From Edolisoma coerulescens (Eukaryota; Chordata; Aves; Passeriformes; Campephagidae): a DNA stretch of 64,000 nt. The stretch lies in contig VWZW01007725.1 of assembly GCA_013397115.1 (NCBI GenBank), positions 496,245 through 560,244 of the forward strand. Reading direction: 5' to 3'. This document shows, piece by piece, positions 13,360-26,600 of this stretch. Within the stretch, counting starts at the first letter, position 1; each line of letters opens with the position of its first letter. The notes below the pieces were generated by a model that saw only the letters and a program-made list of their open reading frames with translations, did no database searches and was not told the DNA's origin. The position numbers were made by a program, and so were the translations under genes.

Positions 13360-13465
13360 TGAGGAGAGAGAGAAGGAGTGGAAAAGGGCATGGAAAGAGG
13401 AAGGGGGAGAACGTAGAGGAAAAGGGAAAGGAAAAGATAGAAAACAGAAAATGCCACAAACAAAG
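13360..13465 (+). repeat. Polypurine (GA-rich) tract
   Basis: About 100 bases on the plus strand consist almost entirely of G and A, with a handful of pyrimidine interruptions (for example gaggagagagagaaggag and later gaaaagggaaaggaaaag). The Lys/Arg/Glu-rich open readings across it result from composition and are not a gene. Confidence 0.75.
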
Positions 13466-13763
13466 TAGAGTTATCTCTAAACTCAATTAAAATTGTAATC
13501 TTTCATGTTCAGGGAGTCAACTGGAAGAATACGAGCTGAATTAAGTGTTTCTTTTCTAAAGCATATGAATGAATCATGTGTCTGAGTATATTATTTAGTA
13601 CTTATCTGAGGAGGGCTTGATGCCAGCAAATTCTGAATCATAACAGCTTACAGGGACTAACAGCAGTTCCAAAGAAAATACAGAAATCATTTGAAATATT
13701 TAAACATTTTCAGCTCCCGCTCTGCAAGCAGAGCTGGGTAAATAAAGGAGATGATCTGGCATG

Positions 13764-13824
13764 GGGCTTGGAACTAGATGATCTTTAAGGTCCCTTGCAA
13801 CCCAAGCTGTTCTACAATTCTGTG
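13764..13824 (+). mobile_element. CR1 LINE 3'-end fragment
   Basis: The sequence gaactagatgatctttaagg, followed by tcccttgcaacccaagctgt and ending at attctgtg, matches the familiar 3' end of avian CR1 elements. CR1 copies are nearly always 5'-truncated and end in an ATTCTRTG-type octamer instead of poly-A, as here. The fragment is short and diverged, consistent with an old insertion. Confidence 0.85.
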
Positions 13825-15074
13825 CTCAGATAGGGCTAAATGAAACCATTTCAGGGGAAGAGACCAGAGTCCATCCATTTCACCACTTGCAGTCTTGCAC
13901 AGCCACCTGTGCTCCTCCAAGATGCCGAGCCAGGCTGTGGTCCAGCTCTCAGCCTGCCCCAGTCAGAGTCAGAAAGACCACAAGAGTTCAGCAGTAGCAG
14001 TGTTTTCACCCACTAATCTGTATTCTTCCCTAAGGGATTGCTACTCTGTCACCACATATTCACTGTGTGGTTATGTCTGGTTCGATACAACCACATCTCT
14101 GGTTTCAGCCAGGTTACTGCATGTTTAATCAAACTTGCTCTGTGCCTAACACAGCTTGGCATTCAGTGCATAATGCACAGTGATTTCTAATGGAGTAACA
14201 AGGATGGGCTGATTATCATATATCTTGATCACAAAAGAGAGCTGGGAGCATGCAAATCAGTGGTAAATCACTGCATCAGTACATCGTTTGGGCTGTCACA
14301 GAGATGCTACGAAATCTGGTGCAAAATCCTGACACTAAAATTCACTCACTATCTTTAATTACAGCTCTCAGGCACCTTAGGGGAGCTGGAATCTGCTGAC
14401 TGAGAAATAGATACTGTCATATAATTGTGTTTCAAAAATATGAAGCAACACTTGTCTCACCTGCAGGGGAAATAGATAATGAAGCAGGGGAATACAAATT
14501 CCCTGAAGCTAACCACCAAAAGGCATCAACTCATGAAATAACTAACAAAGCCAAATCCAGGTACAATGGATTTAAACTTCCCCTTGTCAACATTAAAAGA
14601 ATTGCACAAGAAGCTCTGCAGGGTAAAAATAGCAAGTAAACTCAGAAATTCCTAGGCTGGGAAAAAGTAAATACAAGCAGAAAAAAAAAAAGTCATTACA
14701 GCTTGAGGGAGGAGTAGGTTAAGCAAAAGGAAATGGCAGTGAGATCTATCACTTGCTAGAAGGATAGCCTAATAAAATAACATACTCAGGAAGGTGAGAC
14801 AAAATGTCAAGCTTCCCTGCAAGATAACAAATAAATTGCAGTGGCCTGATTTACGCCTACATGAATGACCCAATTCAGTAAAATACATCTTGAAAAAGAA
14901 ATGAGACTCTACAACTGGGAATAAACTAGGAAAGGGTATGCTGCAAGACACTACAGTGAGTTGTCTTTAACTTGTCAAACCAGGCAGTTTTCAGTCAGTC
15001 TTGTATTTTAAGAGGTTTCACATATGTCCCTCTACCCTCCAAAACCCTAACTCTATATATAGTGATTTGGCTTA

Positions 15075-15105
15075 TATATATGATGATATATATGATGATA
15101 TATAG
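15075..15105. repeat. AT-rich short tandem repeat (atatatgatg unit)
   Basis: Two to three copies of a ten-base unit, atatatgatg, lie just after another tatata run near 15052-15061. It is a simple repeat in intron sequence. Confidence 0.7.
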
Positions 15106-16660
15106 AAAACTGTACCATCGCTGAAAAGGTAATTCTCACACAAACTGTACACTCAGGTATTTAAAACTCGACATGTCTTGAAGGCAACACTGCAGGCAGG
15201 AGGCTGAACTCCATCATGTAAGGTACAGGTTGTGAAGAACCCCCAACTGAACAGTGATGGGGCCCTGCCCTCCAGAACCACGAGTGTGGCTTACAGTGTG
15301 TACTGCACTAAGCAACCACAAGAACAAAAGCTTTGCCACCACATATGCACATAATTCTGCCCTTATTTACAAATTACATTGAAAAGGGTTGGTCAGAGAT
15401 CTTCCTCTACAAGAGTTTTATATCAGAAAATATCTATCCATAAAGGGGTATGCTAGGAAGAGGGAAATAGAGGACTGCACAGCAATATATATACAGAGAG
15501 TTGCTGGGAGAAGAATTTCTCATCAAATGCTTTCGAGATACAAATGAACTTTCTAAGATGAGCAGGATAAAACCTTTGTAGAGATTATACAGTGACTTAA
15601 TGTGATCAAATGGGCTGTTGATATACTTTTCCCAAAATCAGAATGACATTAAGTCAAAAAGAAGAACACTAACAAAGTAAGTTAGAGCAATACCATAATT
15701 GAAGTATACTGATAACTAAACATTCATCTAGGCAGCACTGAATATGCAGGAGGAAATGGGCTACTATCTTCTGTTCATCTGATAATTTGGAATCTCTGAC
15801 CAAGGTTAATTTCACAATAATTTGGAGGCGAAACTAAGATAGTAGATGCAATCTAATTCACAAGAATTGCCTAGGTTTAACTGAGAGCAATTGGACCTAC
15901 AAACCTGTTAAGGTCAACTCAGGCATGGTGCTCATTTACCTCACAGATGAGTTTCCAAATGTGAATAATTTGCTTCTCAGCTATATGCTAATATAATGGA
16001 GTAGATGACTAAACTAGTCATATACTTAAAAATGCAAGGAGGAAAGTTACACTTCTGAAATTGCGGAAATGCTTGCATTGACTAAAGATGTACTAGATCA
16101 GCATGAAACGGCATCAGTGAAAATGACAACAGAAATTTCTCCTTTACTTATGCTTATTTACTTGTACTTTACACAGCTGTTTAGTCTTTAGAGTAAGAGC
16201 AGGTGGAATGCAATTTTTGCAGGGTTTTATACTTCACATCATTTTCTTCAGAAGGGAATTTTGACAAAGAAATCCCTACAGGAACAGTCTGCACCATTGT
16301 AGGAAAGTGTCAAGTACTGCACTGACCAATGCTCTTCAGAGGAGATTTCAAGCTGAGTTGAGAAATAGTAAGGACCACATAGAAAAGCCATGTAGAAGGT
16401 TCAGATTTTGAGGTATCTACCAGCTGACAGAATGTAGCAGAGGTCTGAAAAGCATTTGGAGGAAACTGCAGCTAAGCAGTTTCTTAACAAAAGAAACTTG
16501 GAAGGGCCTGCTCATGACTGGTGCACTGGCATAGGAACCGAGTTCCTGGAAGAAAAGACACAAAGAAGACACAAAGATGAAAACTCAGCGATGGAAAAGA
16601 CAGAGTGGTAAGAATAGATGGGATCTGCCCAGGTAGAGGGCCTGCATAAATGTGTATAAA

Positions 16661-16693
16661 TGTGTGTGTGTGTGTAAATACATGCACACACAC
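16661..16693. repeat. TG microsatellite facing a CA microsatellite (inverted pair)
   Basis: A run of TG repeats at 16661-16675 is followed after about ten bases by a CA run at about 16685-16693. The two runs are complementary, so a hairpin is possible, and alternating purine-pyrimidine sequence of this kind can also adopt left-handed DNA. The array is short and probably length-polymorphic. Confidence 0.7.
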
Positions 16694-19600
16694 GTATGAA
16701 TGTCTGTATGTATGTACGTTTGCAAAAGAAGCCATTATGACGTCATCTTCCCAACACAGTTGGTGTATGAGACTAATTCTCCTGTACTGGTTCTTGGGAT
16801 GAAAAGTGGTGATTGTGGAAACCCCTATGTGGCAGCAGTCTACAAATGACAGGTTCTGCAAGGGCAAATACTGAATATATGTTTGTATTTATCGTGTAAT
16901 TGTGCCAGTCTAGGTCCTCAGCTATTAAATCCAAGGATTTTCACTCCAGTTTGATGATGGAAACTATTAGTGATTCCTTTTTGCCAGTGCAGTTCTAAAC
17001 CTGGATTATCCAAACACTTCAAAATATGTTTACCCATACCTGAGCTTACTGACAAACATAAGCTACAAGTTTTTCTGTATAGGTTCTGTTTCTCCAATTT
17101 TCTTTTGTTGTATGTCTATGCAAATTTGGTCCTATTAAAGCAGTAAATTAAAAGATTCATGTCTTTTCCCTCAAGATTTTTAAACTTGTTTAGATATGCT
17201 AATCAGCTTCTTTGCTAAACAGCCTCCAGAAAGGTTGTTTCTGTAATTAAAGTGATAAAGAGACATGCTTAATAATTAAGCATATTTTTATTTATTGATC
17301 TGCATGAGTAGATAAAATTTTAACATCTACAGTTCTATGTAGAGAGTTCATGAAATATTTAATGTCACATATAGTGCCAGTTATTCTAGGCATCATTCTT
17401 TTGCCCTGGTTTTAATGAACTAATATTATACTACTATGACAGTCAAAGCAAGGTTCTGTTTTTCTCTTTGTTTCTGGCAAAATTACCTCCAGATATTTAA
17501 GACAGATCCTTCCAGTTGAGGTAACTTTCTGAGTCTTCATCCACAAATCCAGACATAGCCTCAGGATGAAGTGACCCATTAGGTGATTCTTGGGGATAAG
17601 GCTCTGATTACTAAAGCAAGGTGTAAACTCTGGGATCTCTCTCCACTTAAAGCCTTAATTGAAACCACAGTATTTAAGCGTGGACTGATATTTGTATTTG
17701 GGACTAATTGCACAGATTTATATATGACTTCCATAACATGTACTGTGTTACGCATCCCTTGTCCTCTTTCTCCTTCCTAACTGCCCTCTGCTGGTGTCTC
17801 AGGAAAAGTATTTCTGGGACAGTTGGAACTTTCATCAGGCTTATATTTTTTTCACTTCTTAGTTTTACACCAAAAGGGACATGCTGGGCTGGGAACCCCG
17901 GTCCCTTTGTTTCCTCCTTTCATTTTTTTCCCTTCTAAATTTTCAAATGGAATTTACAGGAAAGGAAGGGTTTATATAGAGTTTTCAATCATAGTGAGCA
18001 TACTTGCTCAGGCCTAAAATATGAAAAAGAAACCCTAAAGAGCAATTTTTGCATTTACTCAGCAACTGCTGCAATTCATTGGTTGCAGAAGGTAATGATG
18101 CAACTCAGACTGACTTCAGGAGTTTCATGTCTTTTGCGGAATGTGGCCTGGTTTCTAAATTTTCACTCTTAAGTATTTTGTAGAGGTGTACACATAAATA
18201 ATTTCTGCCCTTTGCAGGAATAATGTACTCTTTGCTCATTAGTGGCCTTTGGGGAGGTTGCTAGTCAAGTATGTTTTACACAAGCAGTTTATTTGTTAAC
18301 GTACGATCTCAGTGTGAATGTCACTTTCAATGAGCTACTTGAAGATTTAGAGTTAAGGAGACTATTTGCCTAAATGAAAAGAAAACATTAGTGTCAGGAA
18401 ACAGAGTTTATCGTCCATGTGTTTCAAGGGCTCTTGAAAATGAAGAAAAAACTGCAATATCTTTAAGAGTGAATAAACAGAGAGATTTAAAATAATTAAG
18501 AACTAAGATTATTTTGAAATAGATTTTGAATAAAATGAAGATCAATTTGACAGGATTTTACAAGACTATGTGGTCAAATATATGGATGGAGTCATGCATT
18601 GAGTGAGTGCATAGATAAGAAGAGGGATGGCCCATCAAGAATGGGAAGCTCCACAAATATCCAGTGCAGTAAATACTTAAAAGCATTTGATAAAGTACAT
18701 CTAACCTTTGTCTTTTTCAAGGAATGAGTATTGATTTGACCATACAAAAGCTGATTCTCCTACATGTTTGTGAATACTTTTTATTAATCCAATGAAGAAC
18801 TCTGTATGCACGAACAGAAAACTACGTGTAGAAAAAAAATAATAAAAATCATCCGGGTAAATGGGAGGCATTGGACATTTGGGTTTGGGCAAACAATTAC
18901 AATAAAGTTCTAATTCAGTAAAACTCTTAATTCCATTTTAGTGCCAGCTATACTTTGCATAATACCTCAGGATTTGCTTGAGTCGGACTGAATTCAATGG
19001 GATTAGATAATAAGCTCTATTGTCTTGCTGATTCAGAACAGAAGTTTTAATGCAAAGATAAATATTTAATGTAATATAATGAGATTCTTAATAAGCACAA
19101 GCAAAAGGAAAACTACTAACTGCAGAAATCAGATTTCAAAGTGAGGAGCAGATTTGCAAGTCCTGCCATGGGCTTCACCCACAATAACATCATTAAAATC
19201 TGCAATAATGTAACATCATTTAGGAAGTATTTCAGCCTTTAGCATTGTGTACAAGTAAAACATTTATCCTTACAAACAAGCTATTTACAGTCCCATTCCA
19301 GCCCATTTTTCCTTTGGTAGAAACAGCAATCACTGCAGAATGAAAGATGAGCTACACTCATGGCTACTTGCTTGTATTCCAGCACCGGTAAAACAAATCA
19401 TTAAGATCAAAGCACCAGCCATTTTAATAAACTGTGTGCACTGTTGTTATTGTGACTTATGGCTTTGCTCTGCAGAGAGGGAAGATATAAAACAGCACAA
19501 AAGAGAAATCAATTTTTTTTTTACTGAATGGTTCAGTATTAACAATAAATATTGCACATCGCATATATAATACCTCTATGTTACATGCATACCTATGTAT

Positions 19601-22600
19601 TAATACACATGACAGTAGAACTGGAGTAGAACTGGCAGTCAGGACATGGCGAGACCTTATGCTGGGACAAAAGGGGAAAGCAAATGTTCCCCGATTCCCC
19701 AGTTTAGCCATAGGCTTCTCTGGCTTCCCACCATGGTGTTGTTCGATGCCAAGCAGGGGGCAGTTTTATGATACAGGTTGAAAAGCATTTGGGGAAGAGC
19801 TCCCATGCAGAACAGGACACATTCAAAATTATTATATAACTTAAGAGAGCTTCATGGCTTTTATAAGATTTTAGTCAGAGATCTTCTATTTATATTGATG
19901 AATGAGTTTGCCTTTCTTCATCTCTGGATATTCAACCAGCAAAGACACTTGCCACCTACCCTTTGAAAACAGCATTCTCTTGAAGGGGTCTCCACCAGGC
20001 TTCAAAACAAATGGGTGGCCAAAACCATTGTTCAGAGCTGTTGAAGGTTAGAAGCCCTAAACCAGCACAGAGGATTGGGTTTAACCCCATCTGCCTTAAG
20101 TAAACTTGCTAACTCGTTGTGCAAAACATGTAGGGGGAATATACACATATATAGTAGTGATCAACTGATTTTTCAGGATCCGGCTAGGCTGGTATTGCTG
20201 GTCATCAGAAATCATTTTATTTGACTTCTGATACAGAGAACTCAATACAGAAAATACTGAGGTAAAAAATAAACATAAAATTATACAGAAGCAGATCTTT
20301 TAATATTAAGCACTTCAGTGCCCAATGATTTTTCATAATTTTCACCTGTTTCTCTATACTAGAAAAAGGTGGAGTAGACTTGCACGATTTCAAGGTAAAA
20401 TTATACCAGTGATGTAACTTTTACTATAAAAGACAGCTTTGGAAAATGTTTAAACAGAAATATGTATTTCTCACTTATTACTTCATGAGGTCATTTTTAA
20501 AAATTCATGAATCATTTATATTAAAATAAATTCTTCTCCATGAAGCTGTCTGCTTATTTTTAAGTTTTTAATGTGTTTTCCCCTTTCCAGTATTTCTAAC
20601 TACATTTTAGAACCCAATTCCTTAAAACTAATGCATGTTTCTCCTTCCTTTATGATCCACTGCTGCTGTTGCTTAGCCACTGGTTATATCACCTACACAC
20701 TCTATCTTCTCTCTTATGAAAAACATTGTTATAGCCTGAAACAATTCCACCATATAGATAACGTATTAAGTATTTTGTGCAGGTGAATAGCTCTTCCATT
20801 TCCTTTATCATTATCAGATTGGCCTATTCCTACAGGACTGCGGCAATTCTACAATCAGGATAATAATCAATGTCTCTCTCTCGTTCTCGGAATATTGCTG
20901 ATAAAAGAATGAATCTTATTCTTTCACGCTTAACTATGCAAAACAGTGCTACTCATTTAACTGTTTCAGGAATCTCTGAACCACATGGATAAATGTGCTT
21001 TTGGATGAGCAGGGTTTATTCCACTGTACCAAGGGATGTGAGGCAACACTTAATTTGGGGCATTAATTACTTACAGATGATTATGTTAGGCTGATATGTA
21101 CAGAAACCTAGATTATGAGTAGATTTGGCTTGATCGACCGAACTAGATAGAGTTTAAAAAAGAAAATTTTGCATTTTGAGTGTAGTCCCTCTATGTATTA
21201 CTTGCCAATCCAATTCCTCCCAAAATACAAATAAATTTGAATGTTTCCAATGAAAGAAGTATTTTCATTAATAATCACATAGGGGTTTTTTTTGCAATTT
21301 AAAAAAGCAGTCTGCTCGTACATAAGTAGCAAAAGTACTTAAAATTCTACAGCTCTGCTAATGGAATGCAAAAGGTATTGCAAAAAACAGATTTTACTTT
21401 ACTCATCTATTTTTTCATTTGATGCAAACACATTAATCCTGAGACTGAGTTAAAACCACTCAATTTTCCTTGGTTTGGATTGAAATCAGCCAGTTCTGCC
21501 TATTGGAGATAATCGATGGGTGCAAACTATAAAACTTCACGTAAGAGCACTGCCATTGCGTGATCTCATATTCTGATCTTAGTAAACACATGCCCCCAAG
21601 AAAATGATGACACTCTGGGTCTAAACAGACCTCAGGTTCAGCAAGTCTGTTTCTTTTCACCCCTGGTTTATCTTAATCTGGAAACAGATGTCCTGCTCTG
21701 AAGCATGACTGGACTCAGTGGAGCAGTTATGGATCTATGCCATATTTCAGATTTTTACTGAATTTGTATTTTTTTTTAAGTGTATATACAGAAGATTTGC
21801 TTTGTAGGTTATATTTGCTCATATATACAAAGGCTGCAACTTAGCACAATAAAGGTCTATACAGAACCTGTAGATCATTTTGTGTGAAGGTTTGCTCCTC
21901 CTAATTTCTTTCCTTTTTTTGAAAAATTTTAAATTCTCATTTCTGATTTGCTGGATTCAAAATGTGCAAGTACAAAGAAAAGGTCCTCATTCGACATTTT
22001 GATCAGAAAGCACTGACCATGTCGAATCAGCTTGTCCATGGGAATATATTCATAGTGTCACAGTTTGAGAACATGTACAGGTCAAACACATGTCCAAAAG
22101 GTGACATTTCCATGGGAAAACAACTGGCTTTTGTTCAGACCTAGTTCATAGCTCATAGACTCTCAGTTGTGCTGATTAGCATCAATAGGCATTTTCTGCA
22201 GCACAATAGAACAGAATGATGCTGATGATTTCATTTAAAAAATAACTGGCTATTATTTTTTGTACTGCTTGAAATATACTTATTGAGAGAAGAATCCTGA
22301 TTCGGATTAATTTTTCCATATAGAAGGGACTGTGCCACTTAACTATTTAATTTTCTTAAAAAATACACCCTAAGTGATAAAATCAAAAATTCTGTGGGCA
22401 TAAACTGGCCCTTTTTACTCCTTTCCCTATTTTTTGAAGTTTATGAATCCTCTGAATTATTGCTAGTAATTATTAAATTACTGCATAATTACTAGGGAAT
22501 TATCAGCTCACTTACAATAAAATATTAATTTTCTCTGACTCCTTGACTAAATCTGACCATCAAATTCTTACAAAACTCATATCAGGGCAGTATTTTTGTC

Positions 22601-23559
22601 ATTCTTTAGGAAGACATTTCATTACCATGCAAATGGAAGTGCCTCTGAGCAGGCTAATTGGTATATGCAACATGTAACACACAAACCATAGTCTGAAGTC
22701 ACCACAGAAAGTATTATTCAAATTTGACTGGAAATACAATTTTTTTTCTTGAGATCTGGTATTTACGTATGGCAAAGTGGTGGGTGGATATCTATCATAT
22801 ATGCAAATATTAGAAAGAATAGTTGTGTAAGGTACTGTGTCCCACCACCAGAGAAAGAACATTTAAAGGAAATGCACTTGGTAATTAGATTAATAATGGG
22901 CAATTAATTTGATAGAATCAGGAAGCCTATTTGAAAGCAACAGAAGTACATAATATAATCAAAGCATATTTGGTTCAATTACCTGCATTTGTTTATTTAT
23001 TTAAAGGCATGTTGTATACACACACTATCACTAGCTTTTAACACTTATTTTAGAAGAGAGTGCAATATTCAACAGGCCAGGAGAACATTGGAAAAGACCA
23101 TGGGTGTATTTCTAAGAACAGACATCATCAATAAGCAGTTTAGACAACTACAAATTCAGTTTCAAACACAACTTCTCAGGAACACTCTTCAGTATGATGG
23201 GACACAAACAGACTCCCAACTGTATCAGAAGGGATGCTGCCAGCATCTGCGAAAAGTTGTTAATCTTGAACACATGAAAAATCCACTCTAACATGTAATT
23301 TTAACATGTGAATATAAACCTGAAACTTAACACACAAATCAGCCAAACAGCCAAGAACTGTGACTTTCTTTATCATGAAACTAATCTAAACCCAGTGTCT
23401 CTCAACAGCAGTTTAAGGAAGACTAATCTTTCTGACGTGCAGTCATTCCTCTTAAGTGCCTAAACATGGAGCTTCTGCAGCCAGCCACAGGCAGTCATTA
23501 ATTTCACACTGTGAAAACACTTTCTAAAGACAACTCTGTAATCAAACGTGGTTATTTAC

Positions 23560-23693
23560 CTGTCATAGTCTTGGCAAATCTCCCCAACAGCTACCAAAGC
23601 TTTCAGGTACTCATTGGGCTGATAGGGGTGGATGTAGTGCAGCGAGCAGCTGTTCCTAGGATCACCGTTCGATGCAGTGAAATCTATAGCTAC
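23560..23693 (-). CDS. CPNE4: Copine-4 exon, start of A domain with metal-binding motif
   Basis: Fourth copine exon in the window, 134 nt, with acceptor CCAG|GTAGC and donor GACAG|GTAAAT. It encodes 44 codons plus two bases of a serine completed in the next exon. It opens V-A-I-D-F-T-A-S-N-G-D-P, which holds the D-x-T-x-S motif that coordinates Mg2+/Mn2+ in copine and integrin-type A domains. It continues through L-H-Y-I-H-P-Y-Q-P-N-E-Y and ends C-Q-D-Y-D. The A domain is thought to bind intracellular protein partners once the C2 domains have brought the protein to membranes. N-S-C-S-L-H-Y-I-H-P fits CPNE4 better than the CPNE6, CPNE7 or CPNE8 versions I recall. Confidence 0.97.
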
Positions 23694-26600
23694 CTGGAAA
23701 AAGAAGAGAAGTCAATGTGCTGCAGAGCTCTTCTGAGCATAAGTGTACCTACATCAACTATGTATCTTTACCAGAAACAATTTACTGCAGCAAAGAGACA
23801 GCAGCCTTAAAGAAAAGGTCATTTTACAGTGTACTTAATCAAACTGGAGTTAGGATTGTATGGGTAAATATATATAGAAGCAAATGACAATTTATAAAAT
23901 AAGAGATAACAAAACTAAAATGGCATAATTAGGTAAAAAATTACCTGCATTGCTATTCTATGGGGAAAATTATGTTCTAATACAAATGAATCAAATTAAT
24001 TATCTCTAGGTTCTCATATTTAATTAAATTATTCCAGCTCAGGTGACGTTCAGGACATAAAAGCTTTGCAGCAAAAATGTCCATAGAGAGTTACAAATCC
24101 TACTAAAACTATAAATTAAAACTCCAATTAGGGACATTTCTTAGCTATTTTAAATCCTTACTGTGGCTCTAGTAGTAGATATTGCTTGTCTAGTATTTTT
24201 TGTCTTCAAAACATCTAAGAATTAAATAATTAACCCTCCCAATTTCACAGTCGATAGCAAGCTTAAACATGAGCTGCAGGGTAAAAACAAAGCTTGAATC
24301 CTGCAAAGATTTTTTGGTTGCTACTTTTGAAAAACCTTAGAGAAGATTGTGTGAAGTAGTCAATAAAAAAGCAAGTATTAATGAATCATCTTAAAATTAA
24401 TTTCTCCCTTTTAAAATGCTCTTTATACTTCTCCCTGAAGGTAGGCTCTGGCATGAAACTTCCTTTGTTGTGGATCAGAAAGTCCTCTGCTGAATTTGTA
24501 ATGCTGCTTTATAGGAATTCCTAAAAGGAGCAACAAGAATCCCAGGGGTTTTACAGAGGGAACAAAGCAATTTATAAAATTTCCTTGTGATTTTGTCCAA
24601 TAACCTTTTCCTCTAAAAAACCACCTGAATATTCAATAGACAAATGCAGCGAGTTCAGTTTTCCATTTTACAATGTAGTGGAAAGCTAAGAAAGGGTCTT
24701 GTTAGAGGCTGCAAAAAGAACTCTGAAGGCAAAGCTTGCTTTTGCAAATGTTCAGCTTCTCTAGCTGCAGCCTCTGCTTGGCACAGGAAATACTACTTTA
24801 TGCAGCTATAAAATGAAAATGAAACGACATTTTCCTGCTTCCTTAAAAAAATTACACAGCCCTTCTGAAACTTTCTTCTTGTTGCTAAAAAGTAAAAGGG
24901 AAATATCACACTAGGTCAACCCAATGTGGCTTTCCTCCACTGGTTCTGATTTTCCACCTCTATCTTTCAGCTGAAGAAACTAACCTCTAGTAGGCTTGGA
25001 AATCCCTTCTTTGCCTTGATCATCTATGAACCCCTGGCACCTCACCACATCCAGTCAGGAGAGAGATGAGGTTTTTGGCTTGCAAATAAGAGTAATCTTT
25101 CACCTCTGCTTCCTACTCACTGTTCAGGCACCGAAGCACTGAATTTGTTTTCCACATAGATCTTTTTCCAAAAATGGTATCTGGATTTAACTTGAATAAA
25201 TCTAATGGAGAACCTCTCATGACTTCACTTGTAAGGGCACATAACTGAGGAACACTACACATATTTAACTGAGGAAGAAAGCAATGCTAGTGGTTTGTGA
25301 AATCTACGGATGCTTGTATGGACTAACTTAGTTTTCGGAAAATTATTTGTAAAAAATCTTATTCAAGGTACAAGTATCTTCTTAAAAACAAGTATATTTT
25401 CTCTGATATTAATTCAACCTTAATTTGATTACAGAAGGTGCAAAAATGCCACTGTATGATAGGGAAACAAAGGGGATTCCTGTAAAATTGTTAAAAGTAG
25501 ATGTTTTTACTGATAATCTCAAAACACTAAAACGCATTAACAAGACTTTAGTAACACATCAAAGAGAACTGGACAAGTCTTCCTTTATGGCTAACTGCTT
25601 TGGAAATGAAAACAAGAATACGGATTAGGAATAAGGAGTGGGTTTCATGAGCTTGGAAAAAAGCCTGTGGCTAGTATTTGGGAAAGCAGAAAACACTTCC
25701 TGGAACAAGCCTCCTTTTGGAAATGGTCCTTGCAGTAGAGGTCTGCTGATAAGTAAAAAAAAAATCCTAATTCCCTATGATGAAGATTTTATGAATATTT
25801 GTACTTGGACGCAGTGTGCTTGAATTTGATCCAAATCTCTGTTTGACTCCCACAGGGAAGACTTATAAGAAAGATGACCGCTGTAAATTGCCACGATTTC
25901 AAAATAACAATGCAGAGCTCTGCTCCTTTAGCATAACCTAACAGGACCAAGGTCTTGTGCAAATACATTGGATAAGGATTTTAAAAAATAAGTTAATATA
26001 TGACAGAAGTTACGTTAATATCACAACTGAGCTTATCTTTGGGCAGCAAAGTAGGAATCTTTCTTACAGTGCGTACATTTGATTTTTATCAGTGTATCTT
26101 TAAATGCATCAGTTCCAATGTACCAGTCCTCTTCCCTCAGCTAAATAAGAGCATAACAGAGCAATAACTACACTCAGTACCGGCTTCTTTTTTTTTCCTC
26201 AGACTTGTAAAAGGGTGACTTTCACTACACTCAAAACAGCCTACATAGCTGGGACCTCCTGCTAGATCTGTCAGCAACAAATCAGGCTGCCCAATACCGT
26301 GACCTGCCTGAGAGAGCATCTGTCCAATATATCTTTCTATTACAGCTCCTTTTATGCATGTTACACATCCTTTCCGCTGTATTTCCTAAAGTGATGAAAA
26401 TGTCTTCTGACTACAGACCCATTTGCACTGCCAACCTCTGAACATTTCTTCTGTAGCAGGGTACACTGTCGGATAAGAGATACAGTGTTTGGCAATGAGA
26501 TGGGCACAAAAATAGAGGGTTGGAATCAGCACTATTGATCTCTATAGATGAAAGCTTCTTAATAACTGGTTTTAAAGTGAAGGAAAAGTTTACTTTCGTT

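Larger units (their letters stand above)
8044..23559 (-). other. CPNE4: CPNE4 intron, about 15.5 kb
   Basis: This intron separates the 134-nt and 55-nt exons, with a GTAAAT donor on the right and a TTTTCCAG acceptor on the left. It holds a CR1 3' end (13764-13824), a polypurine tract (about 13360-13465), an AT-rich decamer repeat near 15075-15105 and a TG/CA repeat pair near 16661-16693. A GC-richer stretch lies at about 11120-11510. I see no coding exon; the open readings present are short and show no family motif. Confidence 0.85.
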
